A DNA stretch of 64,000 bases. Origin: DASTSN01 sp035549175 (GTDB taxonomy: Bacteria > Bacteroidota > Bacteroidia > Chitinophagales > Chitinophagaceae). Below, in pieces: positions 1 to 8,943 of the stretch; the stretch's first letter is position 1; the number at the start of each line of letters is the position of its first letter. The position numbers and the translations under genes were made by a program. The notes under the pieces were generated by a model. That model made no database searches, had not been told where the DNA came from, and saw nothing but the letters and a program-made list of their open reading frames with translations. The stretch spans positions 1 to 64,000 of the forward strand of contig DASZRL010000014.1 of the NCBI GenBank assembly GCA_035549175.1. Direction: 5' to 3'.

Positions 1-153
1 GGTTTGCTGCTTGTTTCCAATGCTCAGCTGGTCGGCCTGGGCAAAACTATTGATCCCGGGCATCCAGATATCATTGGTTCGGATATAGTTCTGGGAGGTC
101 TCCTTATTAGCCGAGGTGTAGGTGGTGGTGAATACCAGTTCACTAACTCCCAT
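1..153 (-). CDS. Partial ORF resembling the start of an RHS/DUF6443-type protein
   Basis: A minus-strand reading frame opens at an ATG (151-153) and runs off the left edge of the window, 51 codons visible. The segment SQNYIRTNDIWMPG, followed by a polar stretch ending in NKQQT, resembles the lead-in of Bacteroidota RHS-repeat proteins (DUF6443), which usually precedes a YDGLGRP motif; that motif would lie outside the window. No signal peptide is present and two in-frame TAA codons lie just upstream, so this may be a truncated or decayed copy. The region (1-330) is visibly richer in A+T than its neighbours. The opposite-strand ORF (4-240) looks less protein-like. The 154-327 stretch shows nothing else. 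Confidence 0.35.
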   Translation of the reverse strand, partial: MGVSELVFTTTYTSANKETSQNYIRTNDIWMPGINSFAQADQLSIGNKQQT

Positions 154-327
154 ACCTACCCCTTATTACCCGTTCTCGCCAGAACCACAACCGGCATGAT
201 TAAACAATGGAAAATTCCTGAATTAGCTAGTCCCGGCTGACACGCCTCAAAATTAAAAGAAGGATTTAGGCGCTTAATATAATTACGCTCTATATCCCGT
301 TTTTACCTCAACCAACCCTATTCCATG

Positions 328-2859
328 TCACTGCCCTACCAGAAACACGGCGTTACACAGCATCAGTTTGCCATTTTCCCAGAAATCGCGGAACAGAATG
401 TCATCGGCCAGGCAGACCAGGGTTCCCCGTCCCAGGGGCTGGGTTCCGAATACCAGGCCGTCCTGTAACCAGGGCTTCAGATGGGAACCCACAAAACCGG
501 AAACAGGCTCCTGCTTTTTGATGACCCCGGCATTCCATCCTCCTTCCTTAATGAACTGGTATATATGATCATCCAGTTTAAGGGTATAATAATAAGGGGG
601 GTACCCGTACGCCAGGGGATTTGTATTATCCAGTTCCACGCGGAAAATGGATCCGGGCATGGATCCGGCGAGCTGGTCACGTTCCCTGTCCCCGTATTTT
701 TTAAGTGCCGCATAGTCGTCCCGGTTCTCCGAGGAATCCTCGGACTTTTTAGGCTTGATACTGACCCAGTCCAGGCGGGCCAACTGGGCCATGGCACCTT
801 CCAGGGCGATTACCCGGCCGCCGCGGCTGATCCAGTCCTGCAACTGATCGGAGCTGCGCTTGTCAGCCAGGTAGCGGTAATTGCCGTCTGGCAGGATCAG
901 CACATCCATCTGATCCCAGTTCGCCCGCATCAGGTCTGCCGCATTGATAAGCGTAAGCGGATATCCCAGTTCCTGCTCGAAAAAGTGCCAGATCTCGCCG
1001 GCTGCGCCGGATGACACGCCATCCCCGGTGGCCAGGGCCACCCGGGGAGCTGCCAGGGGACTCACTTTACTACTCCCGAAATCTGGCCCCTTATCCACTA
1101 AGCCTGAGGAGACCGGGTACAGCGCCACCTGGCTGGCGTTGCAGGCGTCTGCGGCCAGTTTATCCAGGGTCTGGGTAAAAGCTGCATTCCCGCTGCGCAG
1201 CACCAGGACTGAACCCCGTTCAAATTGCTGCCCTCCCGACTCGAAAGGCTCCTGGACAAACCGCAGGCGTACCCCTTCCTGCAGTAGTTGCCCGACAGCC
1301 CGGGCACTGCGCACGCCCTCCCAACGGATCACATATCCATAGGCATCCCGGACTGGATTTGGCTGAAAAGCCGGACGCAGGCTGCCGGCTCCGGCTGCCA
1401 CCCGGTCCCGCATGGCATAGGCCGTGAGCCCATATACGTAGGGCAGTCCCCAGGCCGTAATGTCATAGGTAGCCGAATCCACCAGGTGGCTTCGGGGTTC
1501 AAACAGCACGCGCAGGAGCGTGGACTTGGGCTGCAGGGCGCTGATGACCAGGTCCCCCGTGGCATAGCTGCACATTTCCTCCCTGCCGGACTGGTAGCTG
1601 TAGCCGCGGCCCGAACCCGGCGCGCCCACGGTACCATACTGAATCCGGTTGCGGTCCAGCAGGTCCAGCAGGGCCTGGAAGCGCTGGGCGTCAGCAGGCG
1701 TATTTTTAATTATATACGTTTTGTACTCCCCGCTGCCGTTGCTGACCGCATCGGTATAAAACTGGTGAAATTCCCGGACCAGGCGGGTGGCGTTCTGGGA
1801 AGCCGTTTCCAGGGTGCTCAGCCCGGTCGTGTAATGGTGAAGGACCCGGTCTTCGAGGGTCAGGGTGTCCCCTTCTGCCTTCAGGGCACCCAGGCCGCCC
1901 GCACCTCCCCCACCCTGCTCAAAGGTCATGCCGATGGCTCCGTTATAAAGCGGGTAGGTATCTCCGTAAGAGGGATAGAACAGGTCGAATTCCTCCTTGG
2001 TGAAGAACAGCCAGCCGTTGGCATCGAAATAACGGGCGTTATTCCTGCCGATAAGGACCTGGAACGTCTTCTGCCAGGGAGTAATGACGTCGTGGTAGGG
2101 CTGGGCAGCGGGCGCAAAATAATACGGAGCGTCGATCTCCTGTTCGTGGTAATCGACATGGACCTGGGGCAACCATTGATTATACAGTTGCAGGCGCTGG
2201 CGGCTTTCCGGCTGGGTCTGCCAGGCCCAGTCCCGGTTGAGGTCAAAGTTGTAATGGTTGGTGCGCCCGCCAGGCCAGGGCTGGTGATGTTCGCGGGCAT
2301 CCAGGCGGGGATTATACCGGTTACCCACGATGGAATTGAACCAGTTGACGTAACGGTCACGTCCATCGGGGTTGATGCAGGGATCCAGGACTACCACCGT
2401 ATTAGCCAGCCATCCGTGGACGCGGGTGTTGGAAGGATCGACCAGGGCATATAGCATCAGCATGGCGGCTTCCGAGGAGGAGGTTTCATCCCCATGCACA
2501 TTATAGCTTAGCCAGACAATGGCGGGTGCATCTTCCTCCCGGCCGGATACCCGGTCCCCGGACAGACCGGCCAGCCGCAGGTTGTTGAGGCGGATGGAAT
2601 CCAGCCGGGCAATATGCTGCTCGGTCCCGACAAAGGCCACAATCAGGGGTCTCCCTTCCAGAGTTTGCCCGTATTGCTGCAACTTCACCGTGGCAGGGCT
2701 GGCCTGGGCCACATACTGAAAATAACTCACGATCTTCCAGTGTGGTGTATACCGGGTACCGATCTTGTACCCAAGGAAAGCTTCGGGGGACAGAATCTGG
2801 GCATGCAGGTGGGAAAGGACCACCAGCCAGCACGCGGTCAGCAGCAGGATTTTTCGCAT
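328..2859 (-). CDS. Secreted M14-family zinc carboxypeptidase
   Basis: A secreted metallopeptidase of 843 residues. I chose the ATG giving MRKILLLTACWLVVLSHLHA, a clean signal peptide; an in-frame ATG seven codons upstream adds only a poor n-region. The M14 zinc site is visible: His122 and Glu125 in NVHGDETSSSE, third ligand His238 in VDYHEQE, and catalytic Glu314 in GMTFEQGG. The roughly 450 residues after the peptidase domain include a stretch like a glutamine-amidotransferase-type Rossmann fold (LPDGNYRYL, GGRVIALEG), a common C-terminal extension in Bacteroidota M14 proteins. It probably trims peptides in the periplasm or outside the cell. Divergent from ggt with about 135 bp between them. 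Substrate unknown. Confidence 0.85.
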   Translation of the reverse strand: MRKILLLTACWLVVLSHLHAQILSPEAFLGYKIGTRYTPHWKIVSYFQYVAQASPATVKLQQYGQTLEGRPLIVAFVGTEQHIARLDSIRLNNLRLAGLSGDRVSGREEDAPAIVWLSYNVHGDETSSSEAAMLMLYALVDPSNTRVHGWLANTVVVLDPCINPDGRDRYVNWFNSIVGNRYNPRLDAREHHQPWPGGRTNHYNFDLNRDWAWQTQPESRQRLQLYNQWLPQVHVDYHEQEIDAPYYFAPAAQPYHDVITPWQKTFQVLIGRNNARYFDANGWLFFTKEEFDLFYPSYGDTYPLYNGAIGMTFEQGGGGAGGLGALKAEGDTLTLEDRVLHHYTTGLSTLETASQNATRLVREFHQFYTDAVSNGSGEYKTYIIKNTPADAQRFQALLDLLDRNRIQYGTVGAPGSGRGYSYQSGREEMCSYATGDLVISALQPKSTLLRVLFEPRSHLVDSATYDITAWGLPYVYGLTAYAMRDRVAAGAGSLRPAFQPNPVRDAYGYVIRWEGVRSARAVGQLLQEGVRLRFVQEPFESGGQQFERGSVLVLRSGNAAFTQTLDKLAADACNASQVALYPVSSGLVDKGPDFGSSKVSPLAAPRVALATGDGVSSGAAGEIWHFFEQELGYPLTLINAADLMRANWDQMDVLILPDGNYRYLADKRSSDQLQDWISRGGRVIALEGAMAQLARLDWVSIKPKKSEDSSENRDDYAALKKYGDRERDQLAGSMPGSIFRVELDNTNPLAYGYPPYYYTLKLDDHIYQFIKEGGWNAGVIKKQEPVSGFVGSHLKPWLQDGLVFGTQPLGRGTLVCLADDILFRDFWENGKLMLCNAVFLVGQ

Positions 2860-2994
2860 AGCAGAGTATTGAACCGGCAATTTAGTGAAGCCCGCAGGAA
2901 TTGCCGCAACCAGTCCTCACCTTTTCCGCGTTGTGGAAGCAATCGGCAGGATCCGGGGCGATTTCCTTAATTTTCCTGTTCAATCTGCCAACCC

Positions 2995-4713
2995 ATGCAT
3001 ATCATGCTGAAAACCGGGCTGCTGACCTGCTGCCTGTTGGCCGCCTGTCATAGCGCCCGCCGGATCCAGATGGCGGTCCCGGACGCATTTCACTATACGA
3101 TCCAAAAGAATGTGACCTGCACCAACGGCGCAGTGGTATCGGCGCACCCGCTGGCCAGCGAAGTTGGCCTGGCCATTCTTCGCCGGGGCGGGAACGCCGT
3201 CGATGCCGCCATCGCCACCCAGCTGGCCCTGGCCGTCGTATATCCGGGAGCAGGCAACCTGGGCGGGGGCGGGTTCATGGTCGCCCGCCTGCAGTCCGGA
3301 AAATTGCTGGCCCTGGATTACCGGGAGTCGGCTCCGGGGCGCGCTTCACGGGACATGTACCTGGATACGGCGGGTAACCCGGCGGGCGACCGGAGCATTA
3401 ATGGGCACCTGGCCGCCGGGGTGCCCGGAACGGTGGCCGGTCTGGTAGCCGCCTCGCGGTACGGGAGGCTCCCATTCCGGGAGCTGGTGCAGCCGGCCAT
3501 TGACCTGGCTGAAAAGGGTTTTGCCATCACCCGGGGAGAAGCCGCCTCCCTGAATGCCATCCAGGCGGATCTGAAGCGGTACAATACCATAACCCCGGTC
3601 TTTTTACGGGACCGCCCCTGGAAGGCCGGAGACACCCTGGTACAGGCGGACCTAGCCGCCACCCTGCGGCGCATTCGGGACAAAGGGGTCCGAGGATTTT
3701 ATGAAGGGACCACCGCCCGGCTGATCGTATCGGAGATGCAGCGAGGCGGAGGCCTGGTCAGCCTGGAAGACCTTCGCCGCTACCGCGCGAAATTCAGGGA
3801 GCCGCATGTGTTTACTTATAAGGGCTATACCGTGGTAGGCATGCCAATGCCCAGCAGCGGGGGCATCCTGCTTCACCAGATGATGAAGATGGTGGAACCG
3901 CGTCATCTGGATAAACTGGGATTCCAGACCCTTTCTTCCGTGCAGCTTATGACCGAGGTGGAACGCCGGGCCTTTGCCGACCGGGCCAAATACATGGGGG
4001 ACGCCGATTATTACCGGGTCCCGGTGGACAGCCTGGTCTCCGATACCTACCTGGCCCGGAGGATGCAGGACTATGACCCCCATGCAGCCACCGACAGCCG
4101 GCGGGTGCAGCCCGGGGTCCTGCCGCTGCCGGAAAGCGAGCAGACCACGCACCTCAGCGTCCTGGACCGGGACGGCAATGCGGTAGCCGTAACCACAACG
4201 CTGAATAATTCCTACGGCTGCAAAACCGTGGTCGGAGGCGCCGGATTCTTTCTCAACGACGAAATGGACGACTTCAGCATGAAACCCGGCGTTCCGAACC
4301 TCTACGGTGCCGTGGGTGGAGAGGCCAACGCCATTGCACCGGGCAAACGCATGCTCAGTTCCATGACGCCCACCCTCGTGTTGCAGGAAAACAAACCTTT
4401 CCTGGTAGTAGGTACACCTGGCGGAACCACGATCCCCACGTCTGTATTCCAGACCCTGGTGAATATCCTGGACTTCGGCCTGAGTACACAGGATGCGGTC
4501 TACCTGCCCAAATTCCACCACCAGTGGCTACCCGACAGTATTCTGGTGGAAGCCGGATTTCCCGAAGCGGTTCGACTGGGCCTGGAGAACATGGGTTATA
4601 AGGTTTACCAGCGCAGCGCGATCGGCCGCACGGAAGTGATCCGCGTTGACCAGGACGGCCGGATTGAAGCGGTGGCAGACCGGCGCGGCGAGGACGATGC
4701 CGCCGGATATTAA
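2995..4713 (+). CDS. ggt: Gamma-glutamyltransferase (lipoprotein precursor)
   Basis: Gamma-glutamyltranspeptidase, 572 residues, which moves or hydrolyses the gamma-glutamyl group of glutathione and similar peptides. The precursor should cut itself before Thr384 in TTHLSVLDRDGNAVAVT, the conserved start of the small subunit, whose side chain is the nucleophile. The substrate-site segment NAIAPGKRMLSSMTPT and the GTPGG motif are present. The N-terminus carries a lipobox, LLAAC with Cys18, so the protein is likely a periplasm-facing lipoprotein. An alternative ATG three codons in (3004) would serve equally well. It stands alone between a divergent peptidase and a DinB-type gene. Confidence 0.93.
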   Translation: MHIMLKTGLLTCCLLAACHSARRIQMAVPDAFHYTIQKNVTCTNGAVVSAHPLASEVGLAILRRGGNAVDAAIATQLALAVVYPGAGNLGGGGFMVARLQSGKLLALDYRESAPGRASRDMYLDTAGNPAGDRSINGHLAAGVPGTVAGLVAASRYGRLPFRELVQPAIDLAEKGFAITRGEAASLNAIQADLKRYNTITPVFLRDRPWKAGDTLVQADLAATLRRIRDKGVRGFYEGTTARLIVSEMQRGGGLVSLEDLRRYRAKFREPHVFTYKGYTVVGMPMPSSGGILLHQMMKMVEPRHLDKLGFQTLSSVQLMTEVERRAFADRAKYMGDADYYRVPVDSLVSDTYLARRMQDYDPHAATDSRRVQPGVLPLPESEQTTHLSVLDRDGNAVAVTTTLNNSYGCKTVVGGAGFFLNDEMDDFSMKPGVPNLYGAVGGEANAIAPGKRMLSSMTPTLVLQENKPFLVVGTPGGTTIPTSVFQTLVNILDFGLSTQDAVYLPKFHHQWLPDSILVEAGFPEAVRLGLENMGYKVYQRSAIGRTEVIRVDQDGRIEAVADRRGEDDAAGY

Positions 4714-4753
4714 TCCCGGCTATGCAGTAATTTGCGAATAAAATATCCCTCCC

Positions 4754-5299
4754 ATGTTTGCACAGGAATATCTTGATACCGTCATCCGACGTGTTATTTA
4801 TTACAAGGAACTGGCCGAACGGGCGATGGCACAGCTCGAAGAAGCGGACTTCCATGTCCAGCCCACCTCGGAATCCAACAGCATCGCCGTTATCATCCAG
4901 CATATGGCCGGCAATATGCTCAGCCGCTGGACCGATTTTCTGACCGAGGACGGCGAGAAGCCCTGGCGCCAGCGCGACGAAGAATTTGCCGTCCGCAACC
5001 AATCACGGACCGAGCTGATGGCGTACTGGCAGAAAGGATGGACCTGCTACCTGGAAGCCCTGCGTGGTCTGCAGGAAAAGGACCTGCTGCGCACTGTTAC
5101 CATCCGGCAGGAGCCCCTGACCGTGATCGATGCCATCAACCGTCAGCTGGCGCATTATCCTTACCATGTCGGCCAAATCGTTTATGTGGCCCGGATGCTG
5201 CGCAACGACAGTTGGACCTCGCTGTCCATCCCCAGGGGCGGCTCGGCAGCCTATAACAGCGGGGATCACGTCAAGGATCCGGCCCGTCGCAAATCCTGA
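4754..5299 (+). CDS. DinB/DUF1572-like four-helix protein
   Basis: A 181-residue cytosolic protein of the DinB/YfiT-like superfamily, closest in look to DUF1572. The pattern is a four-helix bundle with metal-ligand histidines: one in IIQHMAGN near residue 56 and one in YPYHVGQIVYVAR near residue 138. Members are often thiol-dependent S-transferases or have unknown roles; the family does not fix a reaction here. There is no signal peptide. It follows ggt by 40 bp on the same strand and could be cotranscribed, although nothing in function links the two. Confidence 0.75.
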   Translation: MFAQEYLDTVIRRVIYYKELAERAMAQLEEADFHVQPTSESNSIAVIIQHMAGNMLSRWTDFLTEDGEKPWRQRDEEFAVRNQSRTELMAYWQKGWTCYLEALRGLQEKDLLRTVTIRQEPLTVIDAINRQLAHYPYHVGQIVYVARMLRNDSWTSLSIPRGGSAAYNSGDHVKDPARRKS

Positions 5300-5414
5300 G
5301 CAGGACGGACCAGGAAGGATAACCCTTAGTTTTCCACAGCCCGGCTGCCCGGGGCCATGCAGGTGGGAAAAATGGTATTTTCACCGCAACCACCATTCTG
5401 CACGCGAGATAAAC

Positions 5415-6074
5415 ATGACTCGATTTTCACCCCCCGCAAGGCGGCTTTTCATTCTGCTAGGATTGCTGGCTTACCAGTCAGTACGGGCCCAGGTACCTGT
5501 GTATTTATTTATTGGCCCGCAGGCGGTCCGGGCCAGCTACCACATCAACGGGCAGCGCCAAACCAGCGATGCCGTTCCCGGAGTGCAGGCCGGCGTGAGC
5601 GCCCGCATCGACTTTGACCACCGTCTTTATTTTGTGCCGGCTGTCTATTACAGCCTCAAGGGTTTCCGCGTGGCGTTTGACCGGCCCTCCCTGCCTCCTG
5701 ACGCCCTGGCCATGAATAATCACGCCACGGTTCATACGCTCGAAATGGCCCCGCTCCTGCAGTATGATTTTTCCGACAGGCCGAGCCACTTTTTTGTCCG
5801 ACTGGGCCCCAGCCTCGATTTCCAGCTTTACGGGCGGGAGCGGTTCCAGCTGAAGGATGGCACGGTGGTCGAACGGCGCATGTTATACGATTTTACCCAT
5901 TACGGGCGCTATGCTGCCTCGGCGATAGGTCACGCCGGATATGAGAACGGCCGGATGCTGGTGTACCTGCAATATACGCAGGGCTTGACCAACCTCGACA
6001 ATACGGAAGGGGGACCTGTCATCCAGTACCGGGCCGCCGGCATAACGATTGCCCGGGCCCTCAACCGCCGCTAG
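5415..6074 (+). CDS. Outer-membrane beta-barrel protein (PorT/OmpW-like)
   Basis: A 219-residue secreted barrel. The ATG at 5415 gives a signal peptide (RRLFILLGLLAYQSVRAQ); the open frame reaches further upstream but only through sequence overlapping the previous gene. The mature part alternates hydrophobic and polar residues as in transmembrane strands (RLYFVPAVYYSLKGFRV, FFVRLGPSLDFQLYG, MLVYLQYTQGLTNL), fitting the outer-membrane beta-barrel/PorT-like domain common in Bacteroidota. Function unknown; many such proteins are small structural barrels. The 115 bp upstream show no other gene. Confidence 0.7.
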   Translation: MTRFSPPARRLFILLGLLAYQSVRAQVPVYLFIGPQAVRASYHINGQRQTSDAVPGVQAGVSARIDFDHRLYFVPAVYYSLKGFRVAFDRPSLPPDALAMNNHATVHTLEMAPLLQYDFSDRPSHFFVRLGPSLDFQLYGRERFQLKDGTVVERRMLYDFTHYGRYAASAIGHAGYENGRMLVYLQYTQGLTNLDNTEGGPVIQYRAAGITIARALNRR

Positions 6075-6120
6075 GCGAACGAACGTGCCTGCCGGCTTTA
6101 CAATAATCCCTCCCGGTACG

Positions 6121-6128
6121 TAGCTTTG
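6121..6128 (+). promoter_or_regulatory. -7 promoter box before the GNAT gene
   Basis: TAGCTTTG matches the Bacteroidota -7 consensus TAnnTTTG. Only four bases separate it from the ATG at 6133, so the transcript should begin at or next to the start codon. The -33 element is weak (a TTTA about 20 bases upstream). Confidence 0.5.
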
Positions 6129-6132
6129 CCGC

Positions 6133-6630
6133 ATGCCTTCCATCATCATCAGACCCATCCGCCCGGATGACAATATCGCGCTCGCACGCATCATCCGGGA
6201 GGCGCTTGCGGAGTTCGGAGCCAATAAGCCCGGAACGGTTTACTATGACCCGACCACCGATGCCCTGTTTGAACTGTTCGGCCATCCCGGTTCCTCCTAC
6301 CTGGTGGCCGAACTGGACGGGACCCTGGTCGGGGGCGGCGGCATCTTCCCGTCTCCGGGCCTGCCTGAAGGAACCTGTGAACTGGTCAAAATGTACCTGG
6401 CCCCGGCCGCAAGGGGCATCGGGCTGGGTAAGACCCTCCTCGATCGCAACCTGGCGGCCGCCCGCCAGGCCGGTTACCGAAGCGTATACCTGGAAAGTAT
6501 GCCTGAACTGCGCCAGGCCCTCCGGGTATATGAAAAAAGCGGTTTCCGGTACCTGCCCGGCCCTTTAGGCAATACGGGGCATTTCGGGTGCGGGATCTGG
6601 ATGCTCCGGGACCTGGAGGCTGCCGGGTAA
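6133..6630 (+). CDS. GNAT-family N-acetyltransferase
   Basis: A 165-residue acetyltransferase using acetyl-CoA. The acetyl-CoA-binding motif A is seen as ARGIGLGKTLLDR near residue 97, after a beta strand carrying CELVKMYLAP. The C-terminal YEKSGFRYLPGPLGNTGHFGCGIWML is typical of the acceptor-side region. The acceptor is unknown; it could be an amino acid, polyamine or protein N-terminus. The gene has its own promoter and is followed by a convergent barrel gene with a shared hairpin between them. Confidence 0.85.
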   Translation: MPSIIIRPIRPDDNIALARIIREALAEFGANKPGTVYYDPTTDALFELFGHPGSSYLVAELDGTLVGGGGIFPSPGLPEGTCELVKMYLAPAARGIGLGKTLLDRNLAAARQAGYRSVYLESMPELRQALRVYEKSGFRYLPGPLGNTGHFGCGIWMLRDLEAAG

Positions 6631-6660
6631 TAGCCCCCCGCCTCGGTGGCACACCGGAAA

Positions 6661-6700
6661 AGCAAGCGGGGACTGGCCTCCGGCCAAATCCCCGCTTGCT
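6661..6700 (-). terminator. Hairpin terminator between convergent genes
   Basis: Twelve-base arms (6661-6672 and 6689-6700) pair perfectly around a loop that can itself fold (TGGCC/GGCCA). Read on the minus strand the hairpin is followed by TTTT, so it should end the 6725 gene's transcript. The plus side lacks a T run. Confidence 0.6.
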
Positions 6701-6724
6701 GGACAGAAAGCTGAACCAGGCAGC

Positions 6725-7195
6725 CTAGCGATGATGACTTCCGCGCAGCCGGTCCATCTGGCGCTTGAGCAGGTAGACCTGGAATCCTACGCTGAGCTTG
6801 AACCCGCCGGTACCGTCAAAATCCGAGTATTTGTAGTGGTCATACCCCATCAGGATGTCCAGGGACACCTGGTTGCTGATGAAGATCGCGGCTCCACCGC
6901 CCAGGAAATAGTGGTTGCCGTTGTTGGTAGAACTGCCGGCGCCGGTTTTCACGTGCTGGCTGATATACCCCAGGTCTCCCTGCACAATCGGCCGGACGTT
7001 GGCATTGGTAAAGTAGTAACGCACGAAGGGGCCGAACCCGAAATTGGTCACCTTGTTATTGCCCGTCTTCGTGTAATCTACCAGGAATTCACCGCCGACA
7101 GCCAGGTTGTTGATGATAAATCCTCCGGCGGACGGGGTCAGGCTGATCTGGGTGTTATTGTCATTGGTGTTCAGGCCGAGATTGCCTCCCACCAT
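6725..7195 (-). CDS. Small outer-membrane beta-barrel protein with unresolved start
   Basis: The frame encodes an opa-like barrel (GGEFLVDYTKTG, GPFVRYYFTNANVRPIVQGDLGYISQ, LSVGFQVYLLKR). The first ATG, at 7195, gives 156 residues but lies inside the mature protein. Upstream in the same frame a classic signal peptide reads KKCTAIIIASLLAGFAHAQ and then TSKGDW before that Met. Between this signal and the in-frame TAA at 7274-7276 there is no ATG, GTG or TTG. Either the start is non-standard, or the base run of seven A residues nearby hides a sequence error, or the start has been lost. The coordinates given use the ATG; the biological 5' end is probably near 7273. Confidence 0.6.
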   Translation of the reverse strand: MVGGNLGLNTNDNNTQISLTPSAGGFIINNLAVGGEFLVDYTKTGNNKVTNFGFGPFVRYYFTNANVRPIVQGDLGYISQHVKTGAGSSTNNGNHYFLGGGAAIFISNQVSLDILMGYDHYKYSDFDGTGGFKLSVGFQVYLLKRQMDRLRGSHHR

Positions 7196-7370
7196 CCAGT
7201 CTCCCTTCGACGTCTGGGCATGCGCGAACCCGGCAAGCAGGCTGGCGATGATGATTGCTGTACACTTTTTTTCTTAGTTGAAAGTTTTTCGGCCCGAAAG
7301 GTACAAAAAGTTCGCCAACCGGCCCCGGGTTGCGTGGCAGGTTTCGCACAGGCTCCACCGGGATAATCCA

Positions 7371-7997
7371 TCAGTCTCCCGGGAGGGGCTCCACCTCATA
7401 CACCGGGCTGAAAAGGTACACCCGTCCGGAGGGCACCTCGGTGCACCGGAACCGCTTACGCAACCGGTCTCCCTTGCGAAAAACCCTACCGTCCTCCAAA
7501 CGGAAAAGGCTTTGCGCAGGAAGCTCCTCCACCAGCATCCGGCCGCCGGGGTGGTTGTCATAGCGGCGAAGCACCCGGAGCAACCCGTCCTCGGCGCAGC
7601 TGCTGGCTGCCGGATTACGCAGCGACCGGGTGAGTTCCTCGTGAATATCCTCCGGGAACACGCGGCTGCGCAGAAACTGGTCCAGCAGCTGGCCGTAAAT
7701 TGATTTCCATTCCCGGCCATGGGACTGCACGCGGGGTCCGTGAACTTCGAAAGTGAGCAGGTGGGCCAGTTCATGCAGCAGGGTGATGAGAAAGGCATAG
7801 GGGTTCAGGTCCCCGTTCACGCTGATCCGGTGAGCATCCCGGTGGGTGCGGTGGCGGTAATCCCCGAGGATGGACCGGCGCTGGCGGGCGATGGTCAGGT
7901 GTACGCGGTGCTGGTTGAGGTAGTGCAGCACCGCACCAAAGGTGCCGTCTGGCAGGTATTGCTGGAGGTGACCGATAGGCGCTTCCTTTTTGGGCAT
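7371..7997 (-). CDS. SprT-like zinc metalloprotease-fold protein
   Basis: A 208-residue cytosolic protein with the SprT-like zincin signature: HELAH at residues 75-79 and a further ligand His93 in QSHGREWK. SprT/Spartan relatives act on DNA-protein crosslinks in eukaryotes; the bacterial versions remain poorly defined. The C-terminal half includes a beta-rich segment (VFRKGDRLRKRFRCTEV) that may stand in for the zinc ribbon found in longer members, although paired cysteines are missing. It lies four bases after the membrane-protein gene at 8002 and is probably cotranscribed with it. Confidence 0.8.
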   Translation of the reverse strand: MPKKEAPIGHLQQYLPDGTFGAVLHYLNQHRVHLTIARQRRSILGDYRHRTHRDAHRISVNGDLNPYAFLITLLHELAHLLTFEVHGPRVQSHGREWKSIYGQLLDQFLRSRVFPEDIHEELTRSLRNPAASSCAEDGLLRVLRRYDNHPGGRMLVEELPAQSLFRLEDGRVFRKGDRLRKRFRCTEVPSGRVYLFSPVYEVEPLPGD

Positions 7998-8001
7998 GGA
8001 T

Positions 8002-8421
8002 TCAGGACTTGGGACGTTTCACTAGGGCAGCTACCTCCAGCAGGGTATAGAGCAGGTAGAGCAAAATGCAGCCGAATATGGCCAGTTTGTTCAGGTGGCC
8101 CCGGGCGGTGAGACCGTATGCCAGGACGGCAAGCAGGACCAGGAAAAATTTCACCATCAGGCTGCCGTACACAGCCCGTACAAAGGCATAGGGATTGTGA
8201 CTGTGCATCCCCCGGCGGGCCAGCCAATAGGCCAACGCGGTAACTACGAACAGCAGGAGGTTGCCCAGCAGCAGCACGGTAGTATCCGCCCCCCACTGCG
8301 CCAGGCGGTCGCGGCCCAGCAGCAAAAGGGCGTTGCAGCCGATGAAAAGCCACAGGATGGGCAGGAAGGGGCGCCGCTGCCTAACTGCCGGGGAGGGAGA
8401 CGTTTGCGTGTCGGTGTCCAA
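8002..8421 (-). CDS. Four-helix integral membrane protein of unknown function
   Basis: A 139-residue protein with a short polar N-terminus and four hydrophobic segments (LPILWLFIGCNALLLL, VLLLGNLLLFVVTALAYWLA, SLMVKFFLVLLAVLAYGL, LAIFGCILLYLLYTLLEVAAL). The start codon is TTG. A -7 box TACCTTTG lies on this strand at 8444-8451, 22 bases before it. In Bacteroidota a small membrane protein like this often sits between bactofilin and the ATP synthase operon, but no atp gene is seen here. Function unknown. Confidence 0.65.
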   Translation of the reverse strand: MDTDTQTSPSPAVRQRRPFLPILWLFIGCNALLLLGRDRLAQWGADTTVLLLGNLLLFVVTALAYWLARRGMHSHNPYAFVRAVYGSLMVKFFLVLLAVLAYGLTARGHLNKLAIFGCILLYLLYTLLEVAALVKRPKS

Positions 8422-8503
8422 GAGTAATCAGGTTGTGTGACGGCAAAGGTAAGGAGACCGCGCCTGCCGCGTTCCGGTCGGCTGATTTTCTGGTCTGAAG
8501 CCT

Positions 8504-8929
8504 TTATTGCAGGAGTTCTTCCCGGCTCAGTTCGAGGCTGCCTGCGACCGGTCCGGCGGCACTCCCCATATGGCACTGGCCGTTGAACGTGGCTGTGGGT
8601 TCCACCTGCAGCTTGCCGGCATAAAGATTCCCGGAAACATCGCACTCGCCGCGCAGCTGAAGCAGGTCCCGCACTTTGATATTGCCGGACACCTTGCCGA
8701 TGACATCGGCCTGGTTGCCTTCGATGTCGCCTTCGACCACGCCGGTTGTACCGATGATGATCTTGGAGCTGCTGCGGATGTTGCCGATAATGGTCCCGTC
8801 GATGCGCAGGTCACTGTTGCTGCTGATGTCCCCTTTGAGGGTGGTTCCGGCGCTGATCAGGGTGGCGCCGTTGCCGTTGACTGATTTTTCGGTGCTCATG
8901 TCTGATTTGGATTTTGGGTTGTTAAACAT
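8504..8929 (-). CDS. Bactofilin (polymer-forming cytoskeletal protein)
   Basis: A 141-residue bactofilin. The core is a right-handed beta-helix of short repeats with regular Gly and Ile/Val spacing (GTTLKGDISSNSDLRIDGTIIGNIRSSSKIIIG and on to VSGNIKVRDLLQLRGECDVSGNLYAG). Flanking tails are short and polar, as expected. Bactofilins polymerise without nucleotide and position cell-wall enzymes. Its upstream neighbour on the same strand is a small membrane coiled-coil protein (8944-9339) whose stop lies 14 bases before this start, so the pair probably forms one transcript. Confidence 0.9.
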   Translation of the reverse strand: MFNNPKSKSDMSTEKSVNGNGATLISAGTTLKGDISSNSDLRIDGTIIGNIRSSSKIIIGTTGVVEGDIEGNQADVIGKVSGNIKVRDLLQLRGECDVSGNLYAGKLQVEPTATFNGQCHMGSAAGPVAGSLELSREELLQ

Positions 8930-8943
8930 AGGTATCTAGCGAT

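Noticed and set aside
1288..2454. 388-codon plus-strand ORF antisense to the M14 peptidase
   Set aside because: It is opposite a gene with intact zinc motifs and reads as low-complexity Gly/Val/Gln sequence without a domain; a by-product of high GC.
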